Origin: Scalesia atractyloides
Lineage: Eukaryota > Streptophyta > Magnoliopsida > Asterales > Asteraceae
Reading direction: 5' to 3'
Assembly: GCA_947069175.1 (NCBI GenBank)
Contig: CAMTDV010000027.1
Coordinates: forward strand, 45,087,369-45,151,368
DNA length: 64,000 nt
The position numbers were made by a program, and so were the translations under genes. The notes beneath the pieces are model-generated. The model did not search any database, was not told the origin of the DNA, and saw only the letters and a program-made list of their open reading frames with translations. Positions 1 to 10,165 of this stretch are shown here, piece after piece. Numbering within the stretch: the first letter of the stretch is position 1; each line of letters starts with the position of its first letter.

Positions 1-2403
1 CTCATTTCATTCAAAACATCAATTATCATATTACAACATAATCCAAATAGAAAGTAACATCAATGAAATAAGTTCAACAATAACATAATGATTAACTTAG
101 TATTCTACGCGTGTATCTATGCCATTCCTACTAAGTTCCATCATAACAACTTCATCTACCTGCAACATGTTAAAAAGTATAGTTCAATAACAAAGTATTG
201 GTGAGTACACCAGTTTAATAGCATAACATAAGTATAAAATCCATTTAAACAAATTCACATGAATAGCTAGCATACAAGATAAGTGTAAACAAGGCATCTG
301 AGTCTACAAGTCAATCCTCTAGGGTACCGCAAAATAGATTTGAACTTAACATTGACCACAAGAATACGGGCGGTGCGTTACTCCTATAGCACTATACATG
401 TTAAGGGAGGCTCGATCAAAGTTAATGACATTTAGATCACATAAGAATATACCGAGTAACAATTCAAGTAGCATAAGACTAAAGCATGTTGATGGATTGT
501 TTGTGTACAGAATAAAGTGCGACTTAGTGAAGTTTTTGTAAATTAATCATGTTGCACCCAAATAGTGGAAAACATAAAAGGGGTCGAGTGTACTCACGGT
601 TTTGCAAAGTAATATCCGTGAGAGAGTTAGGTTGATTTAGGGATGGAACACCAAGTTTATCCTACACAAGGCAATGTAGGTGTATGAGTATTAGATTGAC
701 AGGGAGTTTAATGAGTTTAGGAATTTAAAATATGCAAGGAAAGTTATATAAGCGAAAGTATTTATCTAGACATTAACGCTCGTTTTTGACACTAATAAGC
801 CCCCAAGGGTGTTTGTGTTTTTATGGGTCATGTCCAATAGAATCATAATGATTGTTAAGTCTAAGATAAAATAACCTAATTTTTAGACAACTAACCATTT
901 GGTCATGGTCAAAGGTTCGGTTATATAAGTATTTACCTATAGTTATATTATTACTAATTAATCATATAGTTCATGTAGTTCATAGATATCATGTAAGTCA
1001 TATAATTCATGCATGGAGGTAGGAGGATAACCATCCTAAACCTCTTTCATAAGATTCACCATTACACAAGATTGACACAAGGACAATCCGGATGGTCAAG
1101 AATTATGGAAATCATCAAGTGAGGGGTGGATTGAATAGTTGAATGGCCAAGGCCTTCATGTAATCACACCTACACCAACACAAGCTTGAAAGCTTGGATG
1201 GCTCAACACTTGTGGCTTTGAAACCATAGTAAAACCACAAGTTTAGAGACAAGATATGCCTCTTGATTGTATGTGAACAATTCTAGCTTAACACACTAAC
1301 CATAAGCTTGGTTAGTGGCATATGTAGCATAGATTTGTTATGTTAAAAATAAGTTCGAAAAAGTTTTCTAAGTTATCATCCAAAACAGAAGGTTTGGCCC
1401 CAAAAATGGTGTGATTCCACCTTGTTTTTCCATGGAAAACCTATGGTAACATCCATAGGGCTTAGCAAACAATGTTGAGGAAGAAAACAAAGAGAAAACA
1501 TTGAAAAACTTGAAGTTTGAAAGATAAAAGTTTGGGCAGAAAGTGGCACACTTTTGGACCTCAAAATTGTGTGGTTTCACCTTAGTTTGCCCAAGCAAAC
1601 TTGTGAGAACCTTCCTAGAGGTTATCCAAGAGTGTTAGAAAGAAAAACAAGGTAAGAAGAAGAAGAAAAGTGAGTCGAAACTCACTTGCAAGATGCTGAG
1701 TTTCAGCAGAGAATTCTGATGTTTAGGGACTTGTTTGAGGAGTATGGAGGCTTGTAAAAGTGAGAAATGGGTGGAGGAACTTATGTTTATACAGGGGAAG
1801 GATTAAGGTTTGGATTAGGGTTGCCATAAATGCAATTAGGTGAAGTTTGAATTCAAAAAAGAAGAGGGAAGACTCCCTTTGAGTTGCGGCCGCAAAGGGG
1901 CTGCCATTTTTTTGTTCTTTTAAATTATATAATGGATGTAATTAGGGTTTAAATGTTGCACATGATATAATAAACACGTGTGGGTCTTATAATGGCCTAA
2001 TGTTATGCACATGATAGTTTTTAAAATCCTAAAAAACAATTAAGTAACAAGTATTTTCTTAAACATAATGTGACAAGGTTTTATGATAATTGAAGCTTGA
2101 ATTCTTTGAATAACATCACTAATTGCCTTGCTTGAGTTTAGTATAAGATTTAAAAAATATTTATCAAACATTTACACGTTGTTTTGAATTGATTTATGAA
2201 GAAATAAAGTATAGCATGATCATAAGTTTAAACGCGAATAAAGTTTGCGAATTTAGCATAATTGATTAATCTTGATTACAATCAAAGCCTTAGAATACAA
2301 TGAATTGAAAATAGAAATACGATTACAATGTTTGGACTTTCCAGAACCAGAAACACGAAGCAGACTTGCTAAAAACGGAAAGATACAAATGCGAAGCATT
2401 ACA
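1..2403 (-). mobile_element. Tekay-type LTR, cut by window edge (possible solo LTR)
   Basis: This is nearly a complete LTR of the Tekay-1 family. It matches 10260-11347 joined to 26064-27369, and about 94 bases at its left end lie outside the window. On the minus strand it starts TGTAATGCTTCGC (right edge, 2403). It has an intact site where Sirevirus A is inserted in the other copy: GGTCAAGAATTATGG runs uninterrupted near 1095-1105. It is followed not by Tekay internal sequence but by the same Sirevirus B flank (CTTTTGCTGAGG) that follows the right-hand Tekay-1 LTR at 27370. By analogy with 35231-37742 it may be a solo LTR, but its left target duplication is not visible. No gene lies here; short ORFs in it are chance. 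Confidence 0.85.
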
Positions 2404-2855
2404 CTTTTGCTGAGGGGCAGAGGAGGAAGATGTGGCAGCTTGTTTTCGTTTTGTCCCCTTACCCCACTTTATCCTCTTTTGTGAACCAAACGCTTCTCTT
2501 CGATACAAATCCATCCAACGCGTCAATCTCTTCAGTCTTATCTCCACTGTCATTCTTTCTCCTCTTCCCATTGGGCGGTGCCACATAATCTTTGTCCGTA
2601 ATAGCCCAAAAAACAAGCTTGGCATTTGGGAAGGCCATTAAATGAAGATTCATCTTTTTTAGAGTAAATACATCCATATGTTCGAGTCTGAGAATATCTT
2701 CTTTCTTTTTCTTCAGATTGTGGTGGAGATGATCCAGCAGCATCTGCACAAACCTCCGGTACTGAAGGAATTTCTCTCGCTGAATATTATGTTCCATGTA
2801 CATAAATATGAGCCTCGAGAAGTTGTATGGCAGAATGAGGATAAGTGCTGTAATC
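2404..2855 (-). pseudogene. Duplicated fragment of Sirevirus B accessory ORF
   Basis: The minus-strand frame (2459-2857) reads a protein segment with FLQYRRFVQMLLDHLHHNL and a KRRKNDSGD stretch. It is a near copy of 27370-27828, and both are homologous to the Sirevirus A accessory protein around 22140-22560. A sample compared by eye differs by 2-3%. It is bounded on the right by a three-base ATG microhomology junction with a Sirevirus A LTR. The protein's function is unknown. This copy is a fragment and cannot be expressed as the element's own product. Confidence 0.75.
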
Positions 2856-3235
2856 ATGTAATTTTGTGTATTGATACACTGTGATTCGCATGAAACATAA
2901 GTGTGTTTCGTACGAGTGAGTCACTCGTACGAAATACCATTTCGTACGAAACACAGATGTTTGTTTGTGCACGCACTTCAGTACGAGTCATGTCGACCTA
3001 TAAATAGGGAAGTGTTGTGTTAGAGCTAGATACACCTTTGTCATTTCATACGGCGAAGCTCTGTCAGTTTGTTGACTTGCGTCTGTAACTTGAATGTCTT
3101 TAATAGATCAGAAGTAGTTAAACAGTAAGTTCTATCTTGTTTGTCATATCTACCTCTCTAGCAATGAATTCCGCCTCTGTTAGTTGAGCGAGAACAGGTC
3201 GATTTCTCATTTCGGGAGCTCGATCCTCGTCCACA
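2856..3235 (+). mobile_element. Partial Sirevirus A LTR (3' 380 bp)
   Basis: It matches the last part of the right Sirevirus A LTR (25676-26058) rather than the left one: it shares GTCTGTAACTTGAATG and GTTCTATCTTG. It keeps the U3 dyad, the CTATAAATAG TATA box near 3000 and the terminal CGTCCACA, followed by CAAGA. The 5' end is missing. It was therefore copied together with the adjoining Tekay LTR half, not inserted independently. Confidence 0.85.
2906..2934. promoter_or_regulatory. 29-bp dyad with two CGTACGA cores
   Basis: A perfect inverted repeat has arms TTTCGTACGAGTGA and TCACTCGTACGAAA around one G, so its centre reads TGAGTCA. It lies about 65 bases upstream of the TATA box of the sirevirus LTR. 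The same dyad, slightly eroded, is at 11487-11510 and 25731-25756. GTAC cores are the known binding core of plant SBP/SPL factors and TGAGTCA is a known bZIP (GCN4-type) core. Use by either class is inference. Confidence 0.6.
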
Positions 3236-4544
3236 CAAGAATTATGGAAATCTTCAAGTGAGGGGTGGATTGAATAGTTGAATGGCCAAGGCCTTCATGT
3301 AATCACACCTACACCAACACAAGCTTGAAAGCTTGGATGGCTCAACACTTGTGGGTTTGAAACCCTATTAAAAACCACAAGTTTAGCGACAAGATATGCC
3401 TCTTGATTGTATGTGAACAATTCTAGCTTAATACACTAACCATAAGCTTGGTTAGTGGCATATGTAGCATAGATTTGTTATGTTAAAAATAAGTTCGAAA
3501 AAGTTTTCAAAGTTATCATCCAAAACAGAAGGTTTGGCCCCAAAAATGGTGTGATTCCACCTTGTTTTCCATGGAAAACCTATGGTAACATCCATAGGGC
3601 TTAGCAAACAATGTTGAGGAATAAAACAAGGTGAAAACATTGAAAAACTTGAAGTTTGAAAGATAAAAGTTTCGGCAGAAAGTTTGCACACTTTTAGACC
3701 TCAAAATAGTGTGGTTTCACCTTAGTTTGCCCAAGCAAACTTGTGAGAACCTTCCTAGAGGTTATCCAAGAGTGTTAGAAAGAAAAACAAGGTAAAAAGA
3801 AGAAGAAAAGTGAGTCGAAACTCACTTGCAAGCTGCTGAGTTTCAGCAGAGAATTCTGAAGTTTAGGGACTTGTTTGAGGAGTATGGAGGCTTGTAAAAG
3901 TGAGAAATGGGTGGAGGAACTTGTGTTTATATAGGGGAAGGATTAGGGTTAGGATTAGGGTTGCCATAAATGCAATTAGGTGAAGTTTGAATTCAAAAAA
4001 GAAGAGGGAAGACTCCCTTTGAGTTGCGGCCGCAAAGGGGCTGCCATTTTTTTGTTCTTTTAAATTATATAATGGATGTAATTAGGGTTTAAATGTTGCA
4101 CATGATATAATAAACACGTGTGGGTCTTATAATGGCCTAATGTTATGCACATGATAGTTTTTAAAACCCTAAAAAAACAATTAAGTAACAAGTATTTTCT
4201 TAAACATAATGTGACAAGGTTTTATGATAATTGAAGCTTGAATTCTTTGAATAACATCACTAATTGCCTTGCTTGAGTTTAGTATAAGATTTATAAATAT
4301 TCATCAAACATTTATACGTTGTTTTGAATTGATTATGAAGAAATAAAAGTATAGCATGATCATAAGTTTAAACGCGAATAAAGTTTACGAATTTAACGTA
4401 ATTGATTAATCTTGATTACAATTAAAGCCTTAGAATACAATGAATTGGAAAATAGAAATACGATTACAATGTTTTGACTTTCCAAAAATTGAAACACGAA
4501 GCAGACTTGCTAAAAACGGAAAGATACAAATGCGAAGCGTTACA
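3236..4544 (-). mobile_element. Tekay-1 3' LTR, terminal part only
   Basis: It begins with the CAAGA duplication of the Sirevirus A insertion and continues as the LTR half seen at 26064-27369. It ends at the LTR terminus (minus-strand TGTAACGCTTCGC) against the polypurine tract at 4545. It contains a minus-strand TATATAAA at 3926-3933 with neighbouring CCCTAATCCTAACCCTAA telomere-like units, and a TTGCGGCCGCAA palindrome near 4024. The rest of the LTR is replaced by the sirevirus LTR fragment at 2856-3235. Confidence 0.85.
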
Positions 4545-4580
4545 GTCTCCCTGGCTTTAGGGAATTTCGTCCCGAAATTT
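4545..4580 (-). promoter_or_regulatory. Tekay-1 polypurine tract and pre-PPT palindrome
   Basis: Read on the minus strand, a near-palindromic TTTCGGGACGAAATT is followed by a purine-rich CCAGGGAGAC that abuts the LTR. The polypurine tract primes plus-strand DNA synthesis. The palindrome is shared with Tekay-2 and the gag-only element, and the pol stop codon falls at its edge. Confidence 0.8.
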
Positions 4581-5628
4581 AGGAAGATGCAACGAACAAA
4601 TGCGGATGCTTAGACTTCATGTCGCTTTCAAGTTCCCAAGTAAATTCAGCGCCACGTTTTCCTTCCCAGCGAACCTTCACGATAGGAATTCGACTGTGCC
4701 TTATTTGCTTAGTACCTCGATCCATGATTTCCACTGGTTTTTCCACGAAGTGCAAAGTCTCATTGATTTGAAGATCTTCAAGCGGAACTTGGAGCCCTTC
4801 TTCAGCGAGACATCTTTTTAAGTTTGAGACGTGGAATGTAGGATGAACGTTGTTGAGCTCTTGTGGTAGTTCTAGTCGGTAGGCTACCTTGCCAATCCTC
4901 TCGAGAATCTTGAAAGGACCTACATAGCGAGGAGCGAGCTTTCCCTTTTTCCCGAAACGAACCACACCCTTCCAAGGGGATACCTTGAGAAGTACAAAGT
5001 CACCAACGTGGAATTCCAAGGGCTTGCGTCTTTTATCTGCGTAGCTCTTTTGTCGGCTTCTAGCTTTCAGCAAGTTGTCCCGAATCTGCAAAATCTTGTC
5101 CGTCGTCTGTTGTATAAGCTCGGGACTGGTGATTTGAGCTTCCCCGATCTCGTGCCAACAAATAGACGATCGGCACTTGCATCCATACAATGCCTCGAAT
5201 GGTGCCATTTGAATACTCGCGTGGTAACTGTTATTGTACGAGAATTCGACCAAAGGCAAGTGCATGTCCCAGTTGCCACCAAAATCAATTACGCAAGAAC
5301 GAAGCATGTCCTCTAGAGTTTGGATAGTATGCTCGGTTTGACCATCAGACTGGGGATGGAAAGCAGTACTAAGATTGAGTTGAGTGCCAATGGCCTTTTG
5401 AAATGTTTGCCAAAGGCGAGAAGTGAAGCGACCATCACGGTCGGAGATAATGTCAACGAGGACACCGTGACGACAGATGATTTCATCTGTGTAGATACGA
5501 GCCAATTTCTCAACTTGGTAGTCTTCACGTATGGGAAGGAAATGAGCAGACTTGGTCAAACGGTCGATGATTACCCAAATACTATCATGACCAGACGATG
5601 TACGAGGGAGCTTGGTTATGAAATCCAT
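4579..5628 (-). CDS. pol: Integrase core, GPY/F and chromodomain-like C-terminus of Tekay-1 Pol
   Basis: This 349-codon open frame is the longest intact piece of Tekay-1. It starts inside Pol at MDFITKLPRTSSGHDS, not at a true start codon. Visible features are the integrase core (VIIDRLTKSAHF with the first Asp, ISDRDGRF with the second, QTLEDML with the Glu region), the conserved FHPQSDGQTE, the GPY/F module (RYVGPFKILERIGKVAYRL), HPTFHVSNLK, and a chromodomain-like end (VKVRWEGKRG, TWELESDM). Integrase inserts the DNA copy. Chromodomains of this clade are known to direct insertion to heterochromatin. A stop codon just upstream (5647 region) separates it from the integrase zinc domain. Piece of a dead polyprotein. 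Confidence 0.9.
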   Translation of the reverse strand: MDFITKLPRTSSGHDSIWVIIDRLTKSAHFLPIREDYQVEKLARIYTDEIICRHGVLVDIISDRDGRFTSRLWQTFQKAIGTQLNLSTAFHPQSDGQTEHTIQTLEDMLRSCVIDFGGNWDMHLPLVEFSYNNSYHASIQMAPFEALYGCKCRSSICWHEIGEAQITSPELIQQTTDKILQIRDNLLKARSRQKSYADKRRKPLEFHVGDFVLLKVSPWKGVVRFGKKGKLAPRYVGPFKILERIGKVAYRLELPQELNNVHPTFHVSNLKRCLAEEGLQVPLEDLQINETLHFVEKPVEIMDRGTKQIRHSRIPIVKVRWEGKRGAEFTWELESDMKSKHPHLFVASS

Positions 5629-5646
5629 AGCAATACTCTCCTATTT

Positions 5647-6452
5647 TCAAACTGGAATTTCTCGTTGTTCGAGTAAGCCAGAGGGTCTTTGATGCTCGGC
5701 CTTTGCCTTGGAGCAAGTAAGGCACCTCGAAACGTAGCAGACGATATCTTTCTTCATTCCAAGCCACCAATATGATGCTCGGAGGTCGTTATACATCTTA
5801 TCGGCGCAAGGGTGAATAGAATATCGAGATTTATGAGCTTCACTCATCAAGAGGTCATGAAGATTATCATGATTAGGAATCCAAATACGGTCGAGATAGC
5901 ACATGATGCCATCGGGTTTGGTCACGAGTTGGGTTTCAGCACCACACTTCAAATAATTATCCAGGTTGCCCTCATTAACGGTTGAGTATTGTGCCTCACG
6001 AATCATATCTTGAAGCTTTCCCAAAGTTTGGTAGCAACGTACACTCTTAACATGAGTTTTCCGACTAAGTGCGTCGGCCACGACATTCGCTTTACCAGGG
6101 TGGTAGCGGATATCGCAGTCATAGTTGTTTAATAGCTCTACCCAACGACGCTGACGAATGTTGAGTTCTTTTTGATTAAAGATGTGCTGAAGGCTCTTAT
6201 GGTCGGTGAAGACCGTATACTTTGTACCATAAAGGTAGTGTCGCCATATCTTTAACGTAAAAACAACTGCACCAAGTTCAAGGTCGTGTGTAGTATAATT
6301 TTTCTCATGAATTTTGAGTTGACGTGACACGTAAGCGATAACTTTATTTCATTGCATAAGAACGCAACCAAACCTTGTCTTGAGGCATCGCAATACACGA
6401 CAAAATCGTCGTTACCATCAGGAAGGGTTAGGATAGGAGCATTACAGAGCAT
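5647..6452 (-). pseudogene. pol: RNase H and integrase zinc domain of Tekay-1 Pol
   Basis: The main open stretch is 5647-6330. It shows RNase H motifs (THDLELGAVVFTLKIWRHYLYG, FTDHKSLQHIF, RWVELLNNYDCDIRYHPGKA, NVVADALSR) and then the H2C2 zinc domain of integrase (SRYSIHP ... CLTCSKAKAEHQ). The first RNase H strand (FVVYCDASRQGL) is in another frame at 6360-6452, so a frameshift lies near 6340. The frame ends in TGA after REIPV, where Tekay-2 has TAG in the same codon. Confidence 0.85.
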
Positions 6453-6491
6453 GCCCTTAAGCGTTTGAAAAGACTCCTCTTGTTCGGAATC

Positions 6492-7403
6492 CTAAACAAA
6501 AAGCTTATCCTTCTGAGTTAAGGAAGTGAGAGGCACGACAATTTTTGAAAAGTTCGAAATGAAGCAACGGTAATAACCGGCTAAGCCGAGAAACGAACAA
6601 ATTTCGGACGGAGTCTTAGGAGCAATCCGATTTTTCACCGCCTTGATTTTTGCCGGGTCAACGTGAATACCAAGTTCGTTGACGACATGACCAAGAAATT
6701 GAACATCTTTTAACCAAAACTCACACTTGGAAAACTTGGCGTAGAGACGTTGAGTACGCAAAAGATGAAGGATAAGACGCAAGTGTCGCTCACGCTCTTC
6801 TCGCGTCTTGGAATAGATTAGAATATTGTCAATAAAGACGATCACGAAACGGTCAAGATAAGGCTTACACACGCGATTCATCAAATCCATAAACACGGCG
6901 GGTGCGTTGGTCAAACCAAATGGCAGGACTACGAACTCGTAGTGCGCATAACTGTGCGAAACGCGGTTTTGGGTATATCCTCTTCGAGGACTCGAAGTTG
7001 ATGATAACCAGAGTGAAGGTCAATTTTAGAGAAGTAAGTCGCGCCTTGAAGCTGATCGAAGAGGTCGTCGATGGAGGAAGAGGGTATCGGTTCTTGACTG
7101 TAAGCTTGTTGAGCTCACGATAGTCATGCACATGCGAAAGGATCCATCTTTCTTTTTGACGAACAGAATGGGAGTGCCCTAAGTAGATGTGCTAGGATGT
7201 ATGAAGCCCTTATCAAGAAGCTCTTGAAGTTGACTAGACAGCTCTTGCATCTCCGAGGGTGCTAGACGATAGGGGGATTTTGCGACCGGAGGTGCACCAG
7301 GAATGAGGTCGATGCGAAAATCAACAAAACGAGCAGGAGGAGGACCAGGAAGATCCTTAGGAAAGACGTCAAGGAATTCGTGCACAACGGGCACTTCAGT
7401 CAT
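6492..7403 (-). pseudogene. pol: Reverse transcriptase of Tekay-1 Pol
   Basis: 7403-7179 has the segment before RT (DVFPKDLPGPPPAR, IDLIPGAPPVAKSPYRLAP, GFIHPS). Around 7131-6920 the DYRELNKLTVKNRYPLP and SKIDLHSGYHQLRV region is broken by frameshifts. 6914-6492 reads TNAPAVFMDLMNRV, FVIVFIDNILIYSK, FLGHVVNELGI and FLGLAGYYRCFI. The catalytic FIDD box reads FIDN, so one of the metal-binding Asp residues is lost and the enzyme should be dead even if the frames were joined. Confidence 0.85.
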
Positions 7404-7960
7404 GCTTGGACCCTTCTCCTTCTTTCCACAATGTGGGCAAGAAAGGCGAAGTATTACTTACGCAAGTACTTGTTCGCTTGAATACACGACATAAGCTTGA
7501 GACCTTTGGAAGGTTTCTCGCCATAGACGTGCAAGGAATCATCCTTGGGAAGGGGAAGGCGAATGCATTTCTTCGAACAAACAACTTCAGCACGGACTCG
7601 CCCTAGCTAATCCATGCCTACTATGATACCAAAACTACCCATTGGCATGGGTATGAGGTCAATAGAAAACGTATGATCATTGAGGTTTAAAGAACAATTA
7701 GAAAGGACAGAATCGACGGTGACGGATTTTCTGTCGGCGAGTTCGACTTCGAATGATTTAGGCAAATTAGAACGGCTACACATAAGCAAAGGTTCAAATT
7801 CAACGGATACAAAATTTTTATCCGCACCAGTATCAAATAAACACGTAGCGTAAACATTGTTAACAAGGAACGTACCCGATATGACATTGTTTGAGTTTTG
7901 AGCTGGAGCAGCCGTGATGACAAAGGCTCGGTTGCGAGCTTGCTGCTGCTGCTGCTCCTG
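7404..7960 (-). pseudogene. pol: Aspartic protease of Tekay-1 Pol
   Basis: Reading the minus strand around 7860-7800 gives CLFDTGADKNFVSVEF, the DTGA active-site motif of a retropepsin. PKSFEVELADRKSVTVDS follows, then PMGSFGIIVGMD, where a Trp codon has become TAG near 7605. A linker to RT follows in a shifted frame (7404-7593). Protease cleaves Gag-Pol. The open part 7607-7789 is too short to be a stand-alone gene. Confidence 0.75.
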
Positions 7961-9172
7961 ATTGTTGTTGTTGTTGTTACGCTGCGGGCAGTTGTTGGCG
8001 AAGTGATTTGGGTCTCCGCATCTGAAGCAGGCACGAGCGGCAGGAGCAAGGGATCAGTTTTGGTTGCCGGTAGGGTTTTGAAGAGGTGTGGTGGTCACGG
8101 CTCGAGCTTGGTTGGTGGGGGCTTGCGGAGCATTCCGGCATTGTTGGGTAAGGTGCCCATACCTATTGCAGATCGTGCATAGGCGGCATGGGGCGGTAAC
8201 CGGGTGATGGAAGGGATAGGTATTGCACTTGGGATGGGGTCCAGTGTACGCTTTCTTAATGGGTTCGGGTGCGGGCAAAGCTGGCTGGTGGGGGTTTGGC
8301 GGTGTGACTACCGCACAAATTGGGCTCGAAGCCTTCCGCTTCTTGGGGGTTTGGGTGAGGCAGGTTCGGTAATGGATTCAGTGGTTGCTTGGTGGGCTTT
8401 CCTTGGTGGAGCCTTGGCGGCCTCACGAAGGACTTGGCGGTTGTTCAAGCGAGCAGCCAGCCGAAAAGCTTCCTCGAGGGTGTTGGGGAGGTGGCATCGA
8501 CCAGGTCAGCGAGGTTAGGAGGAAGGCAACGTATGTATTTAGCGACTGCTTTCTCAGTAGTGTCGACTTGACTTGGGCAAATCGAGCTTAGTTGCTTAAA
8601 ACGGGCCGTGAGGCCAACATTGTCATTCCCCACTTGCTGGAGGTTCCAAAACTCAGTCTCGAGTCGTTGGAGTTCGTGAAGGGGGGGGGGGCAAAACTCA
8701 CTTTCCATTAACTTCTTGAGCTCGGCCCAAGGGATGGCGTGGGTGACTTCGTTGCCACGAGCGCTACGCTCGGAAGTCCACCAATCAAGGGCTCTTGATC
8801 GGAACACTCCTGTGGCGTTCAAGATGCGCAAGTGGTCAGGACAACCACTTTGGATGAAGGTGAGTTCAATGGCGTCGAACCATTGTAGCAGTTTAGTGGC
8901 ATCCCCCGCGTCAGTGAAGGGTAAGGGATTGCAAGAACAAAATTGCTTATGGATGAAGGTGGTTCGGCCTTGGAGTCAACAGAGGTATGAGGGGATTCGG
9001 CGTTAGGCGGGGGCTGGACCTTGCTGACTATTTCGGGGATGACCTTAGCCATGTGTTCAACCATTTGCTCAGCCAGGAATTTCATGCAGTTGTTCTTTGA
9101 CATGGAGTCGGATTGGGACTTCGAATTGGACTTTGACTTCCTTCTTCTCATAACGCTTTGAGAAAAAGACAT
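7961..9172 (-). pseudogene. gag: Gag of Tekay-1
   Basis: It starts at 9172 with a basic, Ser/Lys-rich N-terminus (RRRKSKSNSKSQSDSMSK) and AEQMVEHMAKVIPEIVSKVQ. A frameshift near 8960 moves the capsid domain to 8831-8445 (SRALDWWTSERSARGN, WAELKKLMESEFCPP, LETEFWNLQQVGND, LTARFKQLSSICPSQVD, KYIRCLPPNLADLVDAT). A further shift leads to the C-terminal part, with two CCHC knuckles: CTICNRYGHLTQQC (about 8172-8131) and CFRCGDPNHFANNC (about 8022-7981). Gag forms the particle and binds RNA. A poly-G run at 8683-8692 marks one indel site. Confidence 0.85.
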
Positions 9173-10149
9173 CTAAAGGGGTTTGACGATAAAAGATAGA
9201 TTTAGGCTTTGATTGTAAAGTGTTGTTATAAAGAAAAGTACCCATTTTGAGCACATAAGCATCATGTAACATGTATAATTTCACATAGATAGCATAAGCA
9301 TGTTGGCATTCAAAAGCATAAACATGTATGATTTGCGTAAAGGAGTATAAATTTAGTTGGTTCACGAGAATTATTATTGTTGTTTTTGGTTACGAAAGGC
9401 GTGCGAATCGTGCATCGGGTTCGAAATGAATGAGATAACAAGTATTAAAAACACATAGAAATTGAGGCATAAAAGATAGGCTCAATAAAATATTGGAGTG
9501 TTTCGGGTTGAGAAACGTTCGACTATTCCAAAGTGAATCGAGATCCTTTCAAATTAGAGAAATGTGCTTTGGCCTATAGGTAAAGTGCTCTCGTCGAGAA
9601 GCGATTAACGACACTTTACCCTTCCAGTTACTACACGTCTCTAACCGATCGAAAAAATCGAAACTTTGGCAAGATTGAAAATCAAGGAATGGGACTAGTT
9701 GACAAGGTGCGGGTTTCACCCCTAACTTGACAACATTGTACCCTAGGTGTGGTTGGTACATACCAAACGAGAAGTGTGTTCCTACTCGTTGGTAAGGGTC
9801 CACTAGGGTTTGAAATGGAAATTCCCATCAAGATGTGGATTTCACTCCTAACTTGATGGTGTAATTTCGTGCAAAAACAAAATTCGCCGATTCAGAGTGA
9901 TCACCAAAGTGCGGGTTTCACCCCTATTTTGGTGAGATCGTCTCGATTGTAGTTTGAGTGTCTTCAAGTCTTCAAGTGTGTAAATTGTGTAAGTGTCTAG
10001 GAAAAACACATGCATATATTTAACAAAAAAGAAATAGGAAGAAGCAAAGAGGAAGAATTAACTTTTTATACATGAAGCAAGAATGAGTTGGTCACTTAAA
10101 CTATATACTAGGTCGAACATGGCAATTCTACCTAATTCCCTATAGGTAT
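9173..10149 (-). other. Tekay-1 leader with hairpin array
   Basis: This untranslated leader lies between the primer site and gag. Five inverted repeats are visible: 9902-9934 (CACCAAA/TTTGGTG), 9825-9859 (CCATCAAG/CTTGATGG), 9761-9794 (TACCAAACGAG/CTCGTTGGTA), 9698-9734 (GTTGACAAG/CTTGACAAC, one central mismatch) and 9579-9620 (GGTAAAGTG/CACTTTACC). Three of the loops carry related versions of a GGGTTTCACCCC unit. The same five exist in Tekay-2 at 39049-39401. No ORF here looks real. Confidence 0.7.
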
Positions 10150-10162
10150 GGCTCTGATACCA
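10150..10162 (-). promoter_or_regulatory. Primer binding site of Tekay-1 (tRNA-Met type)
   Basis: The minus strand reads TGGTATCAGAGCC three bases inside the LTR end. This is the classic initiator-tRNA-Met primer site where minus-strand DNA synthesis starts. Confidence 0.9.
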
Positions 10163-10165
10163 ATC

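Noticed and set aside
4579..5628. Domesticated host integrase-chromodomain gene
   Set aside because: The open frame sits in normal position inside a retroelement, lacks its own start context, and its neighbours are dead pol domains; chance survival of one frame is enough.
5320..5676. 118-codon plus-strand ORF over Tekay-1 integrase
   Set aside because: Antisense shadow of a well-supported integrase frame.
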